Below are positions 23,752 through 35,673 of a stretch of 64,000 bases of DNA, piece by piece. The stretch comes from Lentinula raphanica. Its lineage: Eukaryota; Basidiomycota; Agaricomycetes; Agaricales; Omphalotaceae. The stretch covers positions 682,001 through 746,000 of the forward strand of contig JANVFP010000001.1 of NCBI GenBank assembly GCA_027919835.1, in the 5' to 3' direction. The notes under the pieces are model-generated. The model worked only from the letters and a program-made list of their open reading frames with translations. It made no database searches and had not been told where the DNA came from. A program made the position numbers and the translations under genes. Numbering within the stretch: position 1 is the stretch's first letter; every line of letters begins with the position of its first letter.

Positions 23752-24048
23752 CTACTTCGGCCTTGGCTTCGACTCTGCAAACTTTCTAACGTTTCTAACG
23801 AATACATTCTCTAATCTTTTCTCTGGTTTCTTTTGCTGGAACGAGCGATAGCGTTTCAACTTTCCGAGTGCCTTCTCCAGGAATGCTGATCTCGTGGTAT
23901 ATTCCACGCCGGGTGGAGTGACTTCCTCCCAGTAATTCGACAACTCGGCTGGAGTCATCTTGACCCGGCCTATGCAGACACCTCCTTTGAAGGTTTGCGT
24001 GACTTGCCCCGTCTTTGGATTTTTGTATTCACCGATTGCCCAAGGCGG
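23752..24048 (-). CDS. orphan ORF of unknown family, possible 3' exon
   Basis: An open minus-strand frame of about 98 codons, rich in charged residues (PPWAIGEYKNPKTGQVTQTF, then MTPAELSNYWEEVTPPGVEY, then FLEKALGKLKRYRSFQQKK). It ends at TAG 23752-23754 and is limited upstream by a TAG that could be an intron acceptor. Composition looks coding rather than random. It lies head-to-head with the RecQ-like helicase about 190 bp away and may belong to the same mobile or decayed unit. I do not recognise a domain. Confidence 0.35.
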   Translation of the reverse strand, partial: PPWAIGEYKNPKTGQVTQTFKGGVCIGRVKMTPAELSNYWEEVTPPGVEYTTRSAFLEKALGKLKRYRSFQQKKPEKRLENVFVRNVRKFAESKPRPK

Positions 24049-24234
24049 GTTAGTCTACTTCGAAGTCCAGGGTCCGAGCCGTCACTCAGTAGTTACCCGA
24101 TTTAGACCATCACGTGTTGGTCACATTATCAGTAAACGCGTAAATTACCGTAAATAACATCTTGCTTTTCGCGTATCGCCCTCTTTCGCCCACCCTCAAT
24201 AAGTCAAGAATTCATAATCGAGCCATCAAATACC

Positions 24235-25536
24235 ATGTCGACAACGTTTTTATTCAGCAACGAGCGTGGATACGCCTTTCTATCTAAAGTTATACAGATG
24301 TATGCGCCTTTCCAGCCCCATGACTATGTGCTTGAAGGTATCGGCGCGCTGCTGGATGGACGCGATCTTATTGGAGTCACACCTACTGGATCAGGGAAGA
24401 CTGGCTACATTGCTTATACTGCCCTCGTTATCCGTGAGCTCACAGCACATCCCGAACAATATCCGGAAGTTGGAGAAAACGTCAAGAAGTTTCCAAGGAA
24501 TCCTCTTGTGTTGGCCATATGCCCAACAACCTACCTAGAGTATCAGCTGGTATGCGGTCTGATATATATGATATATAAAACTTACCTCAGTTCCATCAAT
24601 CAGGAGGAGAAAATGTCGATTATTGGTCTTAAGATACTTGTCATCAACGATGAAACCAAAACCAAAGCTAGAAAGTCCGGCCTACCTGATCTTTGGACAA
24701 CGGCAATCAACGATACCAGTCTCAACGTCCTCCTCCTGTCTCCGGAACAGCTCATAACCGACGAATTTGCAAAAGCCCTGAAGGTTGACTCTTTCTGTGT
24801 GCGATTATGTGCGCTTGCCATAGATGAGATCCACCTGCTGTTGACATGGGGAAAGAGCTTTCGGAAAAGCTTTCAGCAGATCGGCCTGGTACGATCTCGT
24901 CTACCGGATGGTGTTGTCATGATGGGACTCACGGCGACTATGCGAGGAGGTACGGCTTTGAAGAATGTTTGTCAGTTTCTAGGTCTTCGAAACAACGATT
25001 ATCACCTCATTCGTCGCTCCAACCAACGACACGACATCCAGTTCATATGCCGAGAAGTCAGCTCTTCTATCGAGGGTGACAGATTCCCAGAGCTCCAGTG
25101 GATTCTGAGACGAAAACGGAAAACAATCATCTTCTGCCGTACCATCAGTCTTGGCTATCGGATTCATCGATTCCTCTTTTCCTGCGACAACTCGATAGAC
25201 ACCGATCCTCGATCTATAGCAAACCGCATGCGGGAGTACAACTCACTCGATCCAGACTTTAACGAAGAGACCAGATTGCTCATGCAGTCTGGTGAATGTA
25301 CTATCGTCATCGCAACGAGTTCTCTTGCTGTTGGAGTCGATATCGAGAATATTGAAGATGTGATCGTCTTTGGAGATCCTGAGGACGTTGACCAGCTTCT
25401 GCAAATGTTTGGACGAATCAGGCGACACTATCAACAGATGAATACACAAAGCACTCACCAAGGCATCGTATACTTCAACGCAAGTGCGCGAAAACGGGCG
25501 GAAGAAACTCTTTCAGATCCGAAATATTTTTGTTGA
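24235..25536 (+). CDS. RecQ-like DEAD/H helicase, C-terminally short
   Basis: Two exons (24235-24549, 24604-25536; intron 24550-24603 is in frame) encode 415 residues. Helicase motifs are visible in order: Walker A TPTGSGKTGY (~res 50), a Ia-like block ICPTTYLEYQL, motif II AIDEIHLLL, motif III GLTATMRGG, IIFCRTISLGYRIH, ATSSLAVGVDI and motif VI QMFGRIRR. The DEIH box and overall spacing are RecQ-like. There is no RQC/HRDC region: the ORF stops soon after motif VI, overlapping the 3' end of the DUF6589 gene on the other strand by 62 bp. Fungal RecQ-like helicases of this sort occur in multicopy, often telomere- or transposon-linked families; that link here is inference. Enzymatic core complete; C-terminus probably lost. 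Confidence 0.85.
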   Translation: MSTTFLFSNERGYAFLSKVIQMYAPFQPHDYVLEGIGALLDGRDLIGVTPTGSGKTGYIAYTALVIRELTAHPEQYPEVGENVKKFPRNPLVLAICPTTYLEYQLVCGLIYMIYKTYLSSINQEEKMSIIGLKILVINDETKTKARKSGLPDLWTTAINDTSLNVLLLSPEQLITDEFAKALKVDSFCVRLCALAIDEIHLLLTWGKSFRKSFQQIGLVRSRLPDGVVMMGLTATMRGGTALKNVCQFLGLRNNDYHLIRRSNQRHDIQFICREVSSSIEGDRFPELQWILRRKRKTIIFCRTISLGYRIHRFLFSCDNSIDTDPRSIANRMREYNSLDPDFNEETRLLMQSGECTIVIATSSLAVGVDIENIEDVIVFGDPEDVDQLLQMFGRIRRHYQQMNTQSTHQGIVYFNASARKRAEETLSDPKYFC

Positions 25537-27286
25537 ATTGAACGTAACGCCGCAGTTCGAGGAGTCGCTGATAAGTAAGACCGTCACCTCCAAAAGGCCA
25601 GACACGAGGGATGTGACTTTCTTTCGTCTGGCCTATCTGCTCGAAGAAATTGAGGATAGTAGAATAGAGATCGCCGGTGACATTTTCGTTCTTGGCCACT
25701 GTCGACAAGCAATGAATCTTGGACGCTGTAGGAGGTAGTCGATTTATGGCAGCGTCGGTCTCGTAGAGCTTGTTGATATTTTCTTTGTAGTGGGCAAGCT
25801 CAGGAATATGAGTGACAAGAGTGTCCAGCCATTGGAGTGTACCCACGGTCTCCAGATGCTTTTGGTTGATCAATTTAATGAAATACTTGACATCGATGTT
25901 TGCGCGCTCGTTTTGGGCAAGCCGAGCTTTCTTGTCTTGAATGTCTGGTGCTGCAGGAGGAAAGGTGCCTTCGGCGTATTCGATGAAGGTGCCTGCGATC
26001 CCAATCGACATCTTGTTTTCTCGTCCGAACCGCATATCCCGTTGCCGTAAATAGCGCTGAGTGTTATCGAAAAAGACTTTTCCCCATAGATTGGGATTCG
26101 CTCCTGCCACCTGTGTCGCGCGTCCCTCTTCCATACCAAGGTCTCGCAGTATTGCATATATCGTGCTGTAGGCTGGCATCGTTCCTGTCCGGCTTTCATA
26201 GGCGAAGAGATCCACTGGAGCTGAGGTAGAAAAATAGAGAATGGCTCGTATTACTGGCAGCCAATTTGCGTAGCGATTGAGGGTGAAGTTGAGGGCAGCT
26301 ATGGAGTGGGTAACAACCTAATATATGTTAGTCAATCTGGCAGCTGGGAACAATGAGACCAAACGTACGATATCAATCGGTCGTGTTTTCTGTACAACAG
26401 TTCCATCAAACGAAGTTTTCCCGGAGGCAATACATGAGAGTAAGTCATACAAAAATGGCTCATGACGACGGATGATATCGCCAACCCGGGATACTGTATT
26501 GTTGCTGATGTCGTCCCAGTCCGTGCGAAGGGAATTGGTGCGAACACCTGAGTCTCCTTTGGCAGATAGACGGACATGCAAACCATTAGTGGGTTTCACA
26601 GCCGTCTTAGCTTGTTGTACGGCATGTGCGATGCAAGTCTGTGCGGCGAACGAGGTCAAGCATGCACGGATATGATTGATCTGATAATATTTTGGTTCAG
26701 AGGAACTCCACATCTGAGAGGCGGCAAGATCGTTGTTGCCGAGGCGTCCATCAGGAGAGGTATACCAGTTTTTAATGATCTCCCCTGGATGGTGCTGACA
26801 GCGGCCGCTCAGAAACTTTTCCATTGCCTTAGAATGTGCGTTGCCGCGCTTGACGTGCTTCCACTCGGAACTATAAAACATATAGTCGCTGAAGGACCAA
26901 TCCAAACTCTGAATATGGTTCAATATCGACTCCAACTTCTGAAGAGGACTGAGTCCAACACGCTTCTTCTTCCTCGGAGCAGAAGGCTGATCAGGTGAGT
27001 AAGTGATGAAGCCGTCGTTTTCCTTTCTACGTTTGGATTGCGATGGCGAGAGAGTGTTCTGAGTTGAAGCCAAGACGGAGGGAGATGTAGGAGAGGCGGG
27101 CGTAGCAAGAGACCCATCTGTACTTTGGTTTCGAGGAAGCGACGTTGGTGTATGATAAGCAAGTGAATAAGATGCAGACTCGGGTGTTCGATGTGGCTGA
27201 GAAGAGTCGAAGCTCATGAGAGATGTGGAGATTACTTCGTAAGGTGTAAAAAGACTTGGTAGATTCAAGCAAACGCGGGTTGACAT
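25475..27286 (-). CDS. DUF6589 protein, C-terminally truncated
   Basis: Exons 26369-27286 and 25475-26317 join in phase to 586 residues. After a Ser/Pro-rich N-terminus comes KKKRVGLSPLQKLESILNHI, a helical region, VVTHSIAALNFTLNRYANWL, then FFDNTQRYLRQRDMRFGREN, the RIGRENKM-like signature of DUF6589, QWLDTLVTHIPEL and GGDGLTYQRLLELRRYVQF. DUF6589 is abundant in Agaricomycetes, of unknown function and often found with transposon-like sequence. Family members continue well past GGDGLTY; here the homologous part ends at about YVQF (25540) and the last ~19 codons are the antisense of the helicase 3' end. A deletion that fused two convergent genes would explain this. A later ATG at about 27216 (MSFDSSQ) is an alternative start. 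Confidence 0.8.
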
Positions 27287-27419
27287 TGCACATGTGATTG
27301 AGTTGATTGCTCATGTGAGAAAAGAAGCGACTTCCAAAAAAGGGAACACCTGAGTGACGGTATTGACAGCGCGCTTCAAATCAGACTCTAGATTGAGTGC
27401 AACGACTGTCTTGCAATTC

Positions 27420-27856
27420 TCAAGCTACGAGTATGACTTGGGAGACTAAAGGCGGGTCTACTTCCAGTGTAATCTTACCGCCTGGGTTCGAAGCAGAATG
27501 GAGAGGTTCATTGTAACCAATCCTGATTCCAACGCCAGGACTATGACTCCACTGAGTACCACCCTTCTGTTCTCCTTGCAATTTGAGCCAGACTCCGAGG
27601 CCCCCATCTATTCAAGATTTGGAAGGATTTATATCAGTATGTGGTAGGATCGAGGCATAAGACACGTACTGCCGCATTTTGAATGATCATTGATTGAAGT
27701 TGCAGTAGGCAGCCTAGTCGGGGGAGTGTCCAGTATTGGAGGCGGAGTTGGGGGAGTGACCATTATCAAAGGCGGAGTCGGGGCAGCGACCACTCCAAGG
27801 ATAGGAGAAAAGAGAAGGAGGGCAGGTAATAAAAATGATGGTGATATAAGTACCAT
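27420..27856 (-). CDS. predicted small secreted protein, Pro-rich linker
   Basis: Exons 27670-27856 and 27420-27607 splice in frame (GTACGT donor, TAG acceptor) to 124 residues. MVLISPSFLLPALLLFSPI is a classical signal peptide with a likely cleavage site after GVVAA. It is followed by a Pro/Thr repeat linker (PTPPLIMVTPPTPPP) and a globular part with KCGNGGLGVWLKLQGEQ, SPGVGIRIGYNEPLHSAS and LEVDPPLVSQVILVA at the end. Only two cysteines remain. I do not recognise the family; an extracellular carbohydrate- or surface-binding role is possible but unsupported. The alternative splice into a downstream exon is less convincing. Confidence 0.5.
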
Positions 27857-28970
27857 GGTAGACTATCGAGGCGTGGTTAATGCTGAAGGTGGCATTGAAC
27901 AAGAAGAGTGAATTTAGAGTGAATTTAGCCTACATCAGCTTGAACAAGAGATATGAAAAATACGGACCACGATACAATGTTGTTTCTGACTTAGTGCAAA
28001 GTTTTACTGTATGAAGAATGCTTTGGAATACTACGAAGAGCGACACGAAGAATCAGTGCCAGGTCTGGAAGCAGCCAAAACATGATAGTCAACGCACCGG
28101 GACCAGCGTATAACTGACGAGTCGAAGGCATGAGCATTAAGCACTACTCACTAGACGACGACTCCGAGTCGGTAGAGATGATAACTTACCGAACCAGCGT
28201 TAATACTAGGAAGACATGATCAATCAGCACTGGGAAGGTAAGTATGCATCGAAAACGAGGCGACGTACCGAGTATACGTAGAAAAATGTGAGACGTGAGA
28301 CAGGAGGAGATAAGTAACAGAGGGCTGAATGAGTGTCCGAAGATGAGAAGATGAGTAACAGCTGGGTTTAAGTACACGATTCAGTCCGACGGATCGATGA
28401 AGTGATAAGAGGATTATTGAGAACGGGACACAGCCATTGTACAGCATAATGCACCCTAAGTGATTTCCGGGCGCTCCCTCAGCCTCCCTTAGGCTTCAGC
28501 ACTGTCCAGTGTCAACAGCTCTGCTGGGCCTATACCACACGGCAAAACTGTATGGAAAACATTTTTGAAGCCATGAACCGGAAATAATACTACACATACG
28601 TTCACTTATCAAGAAGCCTTCACATTGGTGGAAGATCTATATCTTTGACCATCGCGGGGGTATGTACCCCTCCTTAAAATGATGATGATCATCTCGTTGT
28701 GATGCTGGCTGATGCTGGGCACCTAGCGGCAATTTTCAGCGACGGCTTGCGCAGCGATGGCGGCGGCATAGTTTGTTAAATGTTTAATGTTCACCGCGAG
28801 AGGCTGAGATACGCCTTCGCGCAACCGAACGATGCAGAGACCGCATGCTTGATGTATCATGTAGTAGGTGAGGTATTGGTATTGTTTTGGGCTTCAAGCT
28901 CCTGGTAGGGTAAGTAACATCGATCCATTGATTAGCTATCGGATGAGATGTCACAGGATTTTGAACACAT
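27857..28970. other. gene-poor stretch
   Basis: No recognisable gene. Short minus-strand ORFs near 28186-28450 are compositionally ordinary and have no domain. Confidence 0.4.
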
Positions 28971-28971
28971 A

Positions 28972-29840
28972 CTATTTGTAGGGTGGATGGTTCAACATTT
29001 GCCTGCCTTCATATATCGAGTAGTCGAGTTCGATAAGCTTCGATATGGCCCTGTGAATCTGACTCATGAAAACCTCAGGTTCTAGACATGTATACGGTTG
29101 CCCACATTGTCCCTTGGGTGGACGTATTGAGCACTGAACGATACGTTGAACATTCGGTTTACCCTCTTCATTGTCTCTTGAAATTGTGCAACTTTCTGCT
29201 ATCTTATCCTTAACATCTATTCGTTCGGCGTTGTACACATTCATGACAGCTCTTCTGTATCTTCCTTCGAGATCTTGAGTTATCCACGATTTCCATCCGT
29301 TCACGCGCCGAAATCAGAGTCCTACATATTTGATGATTTGCATTTGCGGGACAGTTCTCGATAGGTTTCATTCGAGCACTCCAAACGTTTCTTGCAAACA
29401 TCCCAAGCAATTTTGGTGACTCAGAGTTAAAATTGGCCGTCTGTTGTTGAGAAATGGTCGTCGTCTAGGAGAGAAAGGCATAAGTATCCTTGTTAGTAAA
29501 AGTGTCATGTATATCAAGAAGGATAAGAATACAGACCGTAATTCGCTAACATCTCGAATGTTAGCTTCAGCCTTCGACCGCCGTGAAAGGGACTCAAAAG
29601 TCAGGAAAGGGCACTCAGTGAGATTGGATACAGTAACAGGTCCTTCAAGTGCGTCGAAATGTCTTGAGAAGAATGCGCTTAGTATGATCGCCTGGGGTTT
29701 TCTTTGGTTTTTTCTTATGTTTGAGGGGAAAAACATCCAGCATTTCGTTCTCCAACAGTCTCCAGCTGATTGAATCTATATGCATGAGATACATCAGAGA
29801 TTCAGAAACTAAGCAGAGGTTAACACGCACCTGCCGAGCA
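28972..29840 (-). pseudogene. decayed coding remnant, family unknown
   Basis: Three consecutive minus-strand frames look coding but do not join cleanly: a basic segment KHKKKPKKTPGDHTKRILL (about 29740), a segment GPVTVSNLTECPFLTFESL (about 29640), then ARNVWSARMKPIENCPANAN, which must shift frame near 29290 to continue as GWKSWITQDLEGRYRRAVMN and on to the stop at 28972. Continuity across the shift suggests one eroded gene rather than separate ones. Domain unknown. Confidence 0.35.
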
Positions 29841-31750
29841 AATTTCTTTGAGCTGCGCGGTGCGGGGTAGGTGTGGTAGAAGCGAAGACAAGAACGAAGT
29901 CACTATATCGAAGAAGGAGCTGAAGGTAGAGTTTGTGGAGAAAGTGATCGTGGGATAAACTCCGGCGACTGCCGGTTTGGTACTCAATTGCGGTACTTTT
30001 CAGGTTTTACGTCCAACCGCAATCATCGATTCCCTTTTCTCTCTTATATCTTCTCCCGTTCAACAGATATGGCTCAACTGAAGCAGCAGGACCGGCGTAG
30101 AACCTCACAGAAGACTTTACGCTGAGCAAAAAGCCTTACCGCCATCCTATCGTCTCTTTGTGTTTCCAGCTCTCTACAGTCGAAGAACTTGTTTCGAAAG
30201 CATCCCTGCACTACAAACTATGTGGATCTCTTCTCTCGAACGCGGCTGATACGGCCACTAGCTCGCCACGCCTCAGGCTCTACGTGCATGCTACGTGCCT
30301 TGATCGCGACCGTTGACCATAACAGCCCCGGGTCCTTTAGAACGAACGAGAAAACTTGCCCAAAGTTGATACCGCAGTCATGTTCTCTTCACACGTCGTT
30401 TAGACGTCTTGGATCTCTTGGAGAACCTCTAGTCGCGCTTTCAAGATCTCTGGTCCTTCGCCACATTCACTTTCGTGACTGTTCGGAATCGACATAGTTG
30501 CCGCAAACTTCAAACCGGTCTCCTTTGGGGTTTTGCTTCACAAACGTGTTCAAGAATCAGAAGAACTCCCTTCAAGTCCCTCGTTCATGCCTGTTCACGC
30601 CGCTTGACACTATCTCTCCATTCCGGTGTTGCCGCACGAAAACCTGAGTCTTCTCAGTTCTACCTACCTACTTATCTCGTTCTAGGTTCTACTAGCATGA
30701 ACTATGACAGGACAGTCTTCGTCAGTTCAATGTTAATGTTTTGTCTGGATAATTCCGTAGCCCACGCTCCCTCGGTGTCGGAAAGAGCTCTGGGGAATCT
30801 GGAAGATTATGCGACCCTGACACGAATTAATCCCATTCCGCCTTGATTCCGCCTCTCAAAGTTAACGTTCATCTACAGTGTACAGATAGGGCAACTACGC
30901 ACTAGTAAGCAACATTTGTCTGGGCTTATCTGATAACAACTAAGGCATACAGTAACACAGTCCAATGGTTCAATAGTACCCGTATCACTGTGCATGCGAA
31001 CGGTCCTGGCCGAAAAAGGAGTCCAACATCGTTTGCATCAATGTCTTCGCGCATGTGCGCCGACACAACTTTTCGAGGTGTCCCTCAAGTTTCAACGCGG
31101 CACCACCCGATTCACAGACTGAACGATTCTCAAACTGGTGTAGCAGAGCTTGACACGATGCCCAAAAGCCGTTTCGCCACCGACTCTTTCTATTACCAGT
31201 GCGCGGTTTCTCACAAATCAGATTCGTTCCGGGGTTCGTAGGTGGCTGTTGGAGGGGGTACGTAATTATAAACCTCTGATTCTGAAGAAACATGGTCCTT
31301 ATCCTTCCTTATCCAGGATCCTCGAGTCATTTGTATTGCCTTTGCCAGCCCACGATATGCCTTGGATATGACCTGATATGACCACAGCACTTCCTTACTT
31401 TCCTTACCGAGATAGACCGAGAGCATGCAAGTCAAAGAACCTGCGGGCCTGCGGTTTTATGAAAAACTCGAGGAGATATGATTACACTACGAATTACGAT
31501 CGACGACACAGGCCTGAGTAGGCCTGAGTATAATGAGGTATAATGGTATAATGTATAATCATAATGTTACCCGGATAGCGTCGGACCCAGGCCCGTGTTT
31601 ACTTCAACTTTGCTCACAGTCCACGTTCCGAACCAGGGCGATATATCAAGAAGAAGTCTACTGTCTCGCGAAGGGAGACCCCGTACCCCCCTTCCCAGTA
31701 ACTAATACACTACCCACTACCTTGAACGTTATCAGCTACTAATACGGGAA
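29841..31750. other. gene-poor stretch
   Basis: About 1.9 kb without a recognised gene. The longer ORFs (for example 30189-30497 +, 30985-31293 -) lack domains and supportive splice sites. Confidence 0.4.
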
Positions 31751-33993
31751 ATGCCCGCCCGGTATGTATATATCTATCCTTCTCTATCCTTTCTCTTTTT
31801 TCCTCAAATAGCAATTGACAATAGGATGTTTTTTATGCTTTTTTAGGTCTTCGCGAGAACGAAGTCGGACCCCATCTATCAAAAGCAGGAAAAGTGCAAG
31901 TGCCAGTATCAAGAATGTTCCATTACAACTCAACATCGACGGAGGGGCTGGGAATATGCAAGGGGAAGGACTCGATCGGGCCTCCGTATTTCCAGGAGAC
32001 GTGGTACGTCTATGATCTATAATTGTCCCGCTGACAAAAGGCCCCGACTGACTGACGTTCTCTTGTGTTCACCAAGCCACGCCTATGGCAAGAAGGCGAT
32101 ACGTATAGGTTCTCGCCCAAGAGACGAGGAGATCCATGGGAGGAAAGTATGAAGCGCGTAGATCTGTATGATGATGAGATGTGTCGAGGATGGAAGGAGG
32201 ATGTCGATACACTGTTAGTCTTCGTAAGTTTGGGTCTCTTCGCTTCGTCTCTGATGCAATTGCTGAGTTAGTTCCTCGTTACATACTCACTCGACCGTCT
32301 CATAACTCAAGGCCGGACTTTTCTCGGCTGCAGTGACCGCGTTCATAATCGAAAGCTACAAATGGCTACAGCCCAACAACTTCAATAACTCGGATCTGGT
32401 TTTGCAGGTGCTTCAGCAGTTTACGTCGCAATCTACCAATACCACGCATGTGCAACTTTCCTCGACGAGTACCTCGAACAATTTCAACTCTGCCTCGGCC
32501 GTCCGTATCAACTCGGTATGGTTCCTTAGCCTCATACTCAGTCTATCCACTGTTTTGCTCGGGATCCTTTGTAAACAGTGGCTTCGGGAACACCGACGCG
32601 ACACGCCTTCCTCTTCCTCAAAAGAAGCTTTGGAGCTTCGCCAACTCCGTTTCGAGAGTCTAGAGAGATGGGGCATCCCCGCGTTACTTGCTTCCCTTCC
32701 CCTTTTCCTCCAGGTCTCCTTGGTCCTTTTCTTCTATGGTATCCTCGACCTCCTCTGGTCACTTAACTTCATCGTAGCTGCGGTCTGCACGGCCGCCACT
32801 GCCATCAGTGTCTCGATTCCCTTACTCACCACTATTCTCCCGACATATTATCTCTTCAAGTTCCCGGCTTTCATCGATGAAGACGAAGTCCATATCTGTC
32901 CGTACAAGTCACCGCAAGCATGGCTCTTCTACAAACTCGCGACGTTCCTAACCCTTGGTAAACACGACCCGTTCCAGAGTTGGGCTTCGAGTGACTTGTT
33001 CCTACTCCGTAATCACTCCCCTCTCAAACGAATGTCCCTCCACAGCGATGTCCTCAAACGAGGTCTGCGGTGGATGGTCAAAACCTTCTGCGACAGCAGT
33101 GTCATGGCCAACCACATGTTTCACTGTTTCCAGAACCTCCCTGTCGAGGTGGCGGCGTTCGCTACAGGTAGAGAAGGCGAACTCTCGCGAGATGCGATTT
33201 ATTATCATTTTTTCAAACACTCAGCCTGGGATCAGGATCTTGGCAAGTTTCTTGCGGAGCTGTTTCTCCACCAAGTCAACTCTCCCAACCACGGTGCTCG
33301 TGGAATCGGAGATGCGATCAAGTCGTTTTGGAATTTGGCGGTTCTTGATTTCATTGGGGACAATGGTATGCCCTCTTCCTTTTCGTGCGTTTGCATGAGC
33401 CAACGTTCTTGTGTCTGACCACTGTTCCGGACTGTTTAGGACAAGATCCACAACTCCATACCGAATTCCTGCAACAGATAATCGCTACCATCCGGTGCTA
33501 CTGCGCCGAAGACCGTATCACCCTGTTTGACATGAACCCGCTCATGATCGTGTGCAGAGAGCTCTGGAGACACCCTGATCCGACGATCCGACAACAAAGT
33601 GTTGCTATCGTCGATGATTTCGAAGCCTGGATCGCTCGTACGGACGAAGAACTTCAGCGAGAGTTCATCCCTAGCTTCGCGTCGTCCATCACGGACAGTA
33701 TCTACTCGGAAGACGAACGGACGCCAAGCTCGGCTCTTATTCTTTCTGAGAAAGGAAGGGCGTTCATCAAGCTCTTGGATAGGCATTTGAGCGCGCAGAA
33801 TATTGATTTGGACAAGTATTCGTTACAGGAGGTGCCTATGTCGTGGCAGGAGGCCAAGGCGAAGGTGCTTAGACTTTCGGGGTTATCTCCTGATTTCTTT
33901 GAGGATGTTGGTTTTGATTCACAGAGTCCTGCACAGAATATGACAGGCGATTCGCTGGTTGCTAGTGATTCACATACAGTAGCAGTAGGGTAA
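31751..33993 (+). CDS. DUF6535 multi-pass membrane protein
   Basis: Five exons (31751-31761, 31847-32003, 32077-32223, 32312-33365, 33440-33993) keep frame throughout and give 640 residues. The first coding exon is 11 bases. The N-terminal ~60 residues are basic and Ser-rich. The DUF6535 core begins KEDVDTLLVFAGLFSAAVTA, with helices at WFLSLILSLSTVLLGIL, PALLASLPLFLQVSLVLFF and LLWSLNFIVAAVCTAATA. The cytoplasmic C-terminal ~400 residues are helical and Trp/Leu-rich (KSFWNLAVLDFIGDN, CRELWRHPDPTIRQQSVAIV). DUF6535 is an agaricomycete-specific family of unknown function with high copy number. All splice sites are canonical; the gene looks intact. Confidence 0.9.
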
Positions 33994-34269
33994 TTGAATG
34001 TACTTAAATTTTGGATACTTGGTACTTACATTAGATTTTGATGGGCGTCAATGCGGCGTTTTGGTAATCGAGGGGGGTTTTTTTTTTCAATTGTTTGATG
34101 GCCACTCAGAGTCATTCTCTTCCTTCTCAAACAACTCCCATGAAGAAACTGAGGGGTCGCAGTTTCGTCGTTGAACGTCAGGTGCTAGTGTGAAGTTTGT
34201 CTTACACACTCGTCGTTCAATTTGCTTCCCGGAGAGTCTGACGTTCACTGCCCAAACTACAACGAGACA

Positions 34270-35577
34270 ATGTTTACATTGAAATCCCTGCTCCTTGTCT
34301 ACCTAGCAGTCGCGTCTTGGAACAGCTTGAACAACAATGTCACATTGAAGGAAACCTCACCAAAATATTGTCTAGTCCGACAGAACACCTTATCCAACCT
34401 CATCAGCTGCCTCGACGCGTTCACCGTATCTCGAAATTTCTACGATGCCTCTTCCTACGCAGCCGCTCAGCCCACGAACGGGGAGATCTCCGCTTGGAAA
34501 ACCATTATTCGGTCGATGCTGGATACCAACTCCTGCGATTGCTCTGATATCAGGGTACCTTTGGTGCTTGCACACCTCTATGCGGTTACGATGTTCTTGG
34601 ACACCGATACCAGCCGGAAGTTCTGTGTCCTCTCAGAGATCACCACAAGCGTGCACAGGAACTACACGAAAGGATGGGGCCTGATGATCGTACCAGCCTC
34701 AGCCAAACACATTTCCCGTCCTCTCCATATTTCAGCCCCTCATCCACAGGCCGACATCAATACCCCGCAGCAGGCTGGAGCGATTTTCTCGCTTGTTGGT
34801 GCGCACAGTCTGCTTATCTCTGGCAGATTCCGGTCAGCGTACGCGGTGGGGACGGATTGCGTACTTCCTGGCAGATCGCAAAAGCGATATTTCAAGACAG
34901 ATCCAACACATGATATCGTATGTTCAATGATCGATTCAACTTGGATATAACACGGTTTTTCTTACCAAACTACATTTTCTCATAGGACGAACCTTTCTCT
35001 GTTGCCAATCAAGTGATCCGAAATTGGCAGAACGCGAATGGTGGATGCCCTTCGCAAAGTTGTGCATATGTCCAACTCCATGGAAAAGGTGCTTCTTCTT
35101 GCGCAGCGGATACGATATTCATCTCAAGCGGTCTTGGTTAGCTTTTAATCAACTTCCCTGTCTGATCTTCTCTTCATCTGATATATCATATCTCATATCA
35201 CGCTAGGAACTTCTCCCTCGTCTCTCTCATGGTATCAAAATACCACTCTCGACATACCTGCCCGCCGACTCCGCGATGAAGCAAGATCGGTCTTCCCGTC
35301 ATGGACCTCCTCCCTTCCTTCCGACAATCCAAAGTGTTCACTGACCGCGACGGGTAACGTCTTCGGTCGATTGGTGAACGGTGTGCCTGAAACGGACGTC
35401 TGCGTATCCGAGGCGAGTGCGCTTACTGCCACGGCAGAATTCATTCATATCGAGCAGGCGATCGTGGCTAGACAGAGCAACGTGTACGAGAAGTGGGGCG
35501 AGGTTTTTAGGCGCGTTTTTCGGACTAGCTGTACGGGACGAACGGTGGAGGATAGTAAGACGGGGCTTTGCGTGTAA
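34270..35577 (+). CDS. secreted protein of an uncharacterised fungal family
   Basis: Exons 34270-34917, 34986-35136 and 35207-35577 give 389 residues. The start ATG precedes a signal peptide (MFTLKSLLLVYLAVASW). The mature chain has many cysteines, N-glycosylation sequons and blocks that I associate with an extracellular fungal family: LISCLDAFTVSRNFYDASSY, YTKGWGLMIVPASAKHISR, TPQQAGAIFSLVGAHSLLI, YVQLHGKGASSC, TIFISSGL, and LTATGNVFGRLVNGVPETD. Function is not known. The HGKG motif and the two SxG-type turns could be functional, but no catalytic triad can be assigned from sequence alone. An upstream in-frame TTG is not needed. Confidence 0.75.
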
Positions 35578-35673
35578 TGTATAATCAGAGCGACAGCAAT
35601 TGATATGAGATATAAATTGGTGCGCATATATACTCAAACAATTGAAGAAACCCAAACGCACGTATGATTATTT

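Noticed and set aside
24550..24603. Helicase as an intronless gene
   Set aside because: The segment is in frame but begins GTATGC, ends CAATCAG, and breaks the RecQ motif YLEYQL-EEK; an intron fits better.
27310..27607. Alternative two-exon reading downstream of the secreted protein (RRVVLSGVIVLALESGLV...)
   Set aside because: Possible, but it lacks a start in a sensible context; the signal-peptide reading uses one good intron and one continuous frame.
30189..30846. Overlapping plus-strand ORFs as a gene
   Set aside because: No domain, no splice support, and Arg/Ser/Leu-rich composition typical of chance ORFs.
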